Translations under genes and position numbers: made by a program
Part shown: positions 5,552-5,756 of the stretch, piece after piece
Layout of the letters: each line of letters begins with the position of its first letter
How positions within the stretch are numbered: the stretch's first letter is position 1
Notes under the pieces: generated by a model
The model's database searches: none
The model's input: only the letters and a program-made list of their open reading frames with translations
What the model was told of the DNA's origin: nothing
Assembly: GCA_026981635.1 (NCBI GenBank)
Contig: JALSIF010000034.1
Coordinates: 1-5,756, forward strand
Length of the DNA stretch: 5,756 nt
From: a bacterium
GTDB taxonomy: Bacteria > 4484-113 > JALSIF01
Direction: 5' to 3'

Positions 5552-5756
5552 ATGCCTTGGGATATCAGTAGTTACCCGCATACTAGGTTCTTGCGTCTAA
5601 TCTCAGGCCGGTCTGGGTTGAAAGCTTCAGCTCAGGCTTGCAAGCAGGAGCACTTCGCAGGGGGGAGTTTGAGAGCGGCTGTGCCAACCGCCTCACTTCG
5701 GGTTAGAATTCAGGCAGAGTGGGAATAATCACGGCCAAACCGGCTTTGGCGCTTAG
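5552..5756. other. Right-end non-coding stretch
   Basis: I find no supportable gene here. It should carry the promoter of the minus-strand gene at 5536, but no clear -35/-10 pair stands out. It contains a perfect ten-base palindrome GCTTGCAAGC (5636-5645) and an inverted repeat at 5734-5750. A gene beyond the right edge may begin or end just outside. Confidence 0.5.
5734..5750. repeat. Inverted repeat GCCAAA-N5-TTTGGC near the right edge
   Basis: The perfect six-base arms GCCAAA (5734-5739) and TTTGGC (5745-5750) surround CCGGC. No T-run follows on either strand within the window. It may be the stem of a terminator or an operator for a gene beyond the edge; the context is missing. Confidence 0.3.

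Noticed and set aside
5537-5581. 15-residue N-terminal extension of the gene at 4955-5536
   Set aside because: A full AGGAGGT lies inside this extension, eight bases before the internal ATG, while the upstream ATG has no ribosome site.
1-5756. CRISPR array, insertion sequence or toxin-antitoxin pair
   Set aside because: I see no regularly spaced direct repeats, no transposase motifs, no terminal inverted repeats with target duplications, and no overlapping pair of small genes of the toxin-antitoxin kind.

Overview
This is a GC-rich bacterial window (typical lines of the left half are roughly 65-75% G+C by eye). It holds six protein genes, one of them cut by the left edge, and one tRNA gene. 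The only enzyme named with confidence is BshA, the glycosyltransferase that starts bacillithiol synthesis. BshA is known from Firmicutes, Deinococcus-Thermus, Bacteroidetes, Acidobacteria and related phyla. With the high GC, this points to a GC-rich member of one of the non-proteobacterial groups; I cannot place it further.

Layout. Positions 1-2672 carry a tight minus-strand cluster, read right to left: an exported protein of unknown function (1602-2672), bshA (340-1596, 5 nt behind it), and a membrane-anchored protein that runs off the left edge (1-300). Positions 2673-2908 are a divergent intergenic region ending in a good sigma70-type promoter for a plus-strand tRNA-Arg(ACG) at 2909-2981. 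Converging on the tRNA is a second minus-strand unit: a small [2Fe-2S] ferredoxin (4124-4462) followed by a membrane-anchored, beta-strand-rich protein (3002-4069). A 97-nt regulatory region with AT-rich boxes and a palindrome separates the ferredoxin from a divergent small plus-strand gene of unknown function (4560-4943). That gene converges, 11 nt apart, with a minus-strand gene (4955-5536) that is clearly less GC-rich than the rest. The last 220 bases hold no gene that I can support.

How it fits together. bshA shares an apparent transcript with two exported or membrane proteins, and bshB and bshC are not in view, so it is not in a dedicated bacillithiol operon here. The ferredoxin and the anchored protein behind it may be co-transcribed, but no reductase or partner enzyme is visible. 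I see no CRISPR array, transposase, phage gene or toxin-antitoxin pair. Nothing here convincingly forms a new multi-gene system. The points most worth a second look are the unknown neighbours of bshA, the ferredoxin plus propeller-like protein pair with its palindromic control region, and the compositionally distinct gene at the right.
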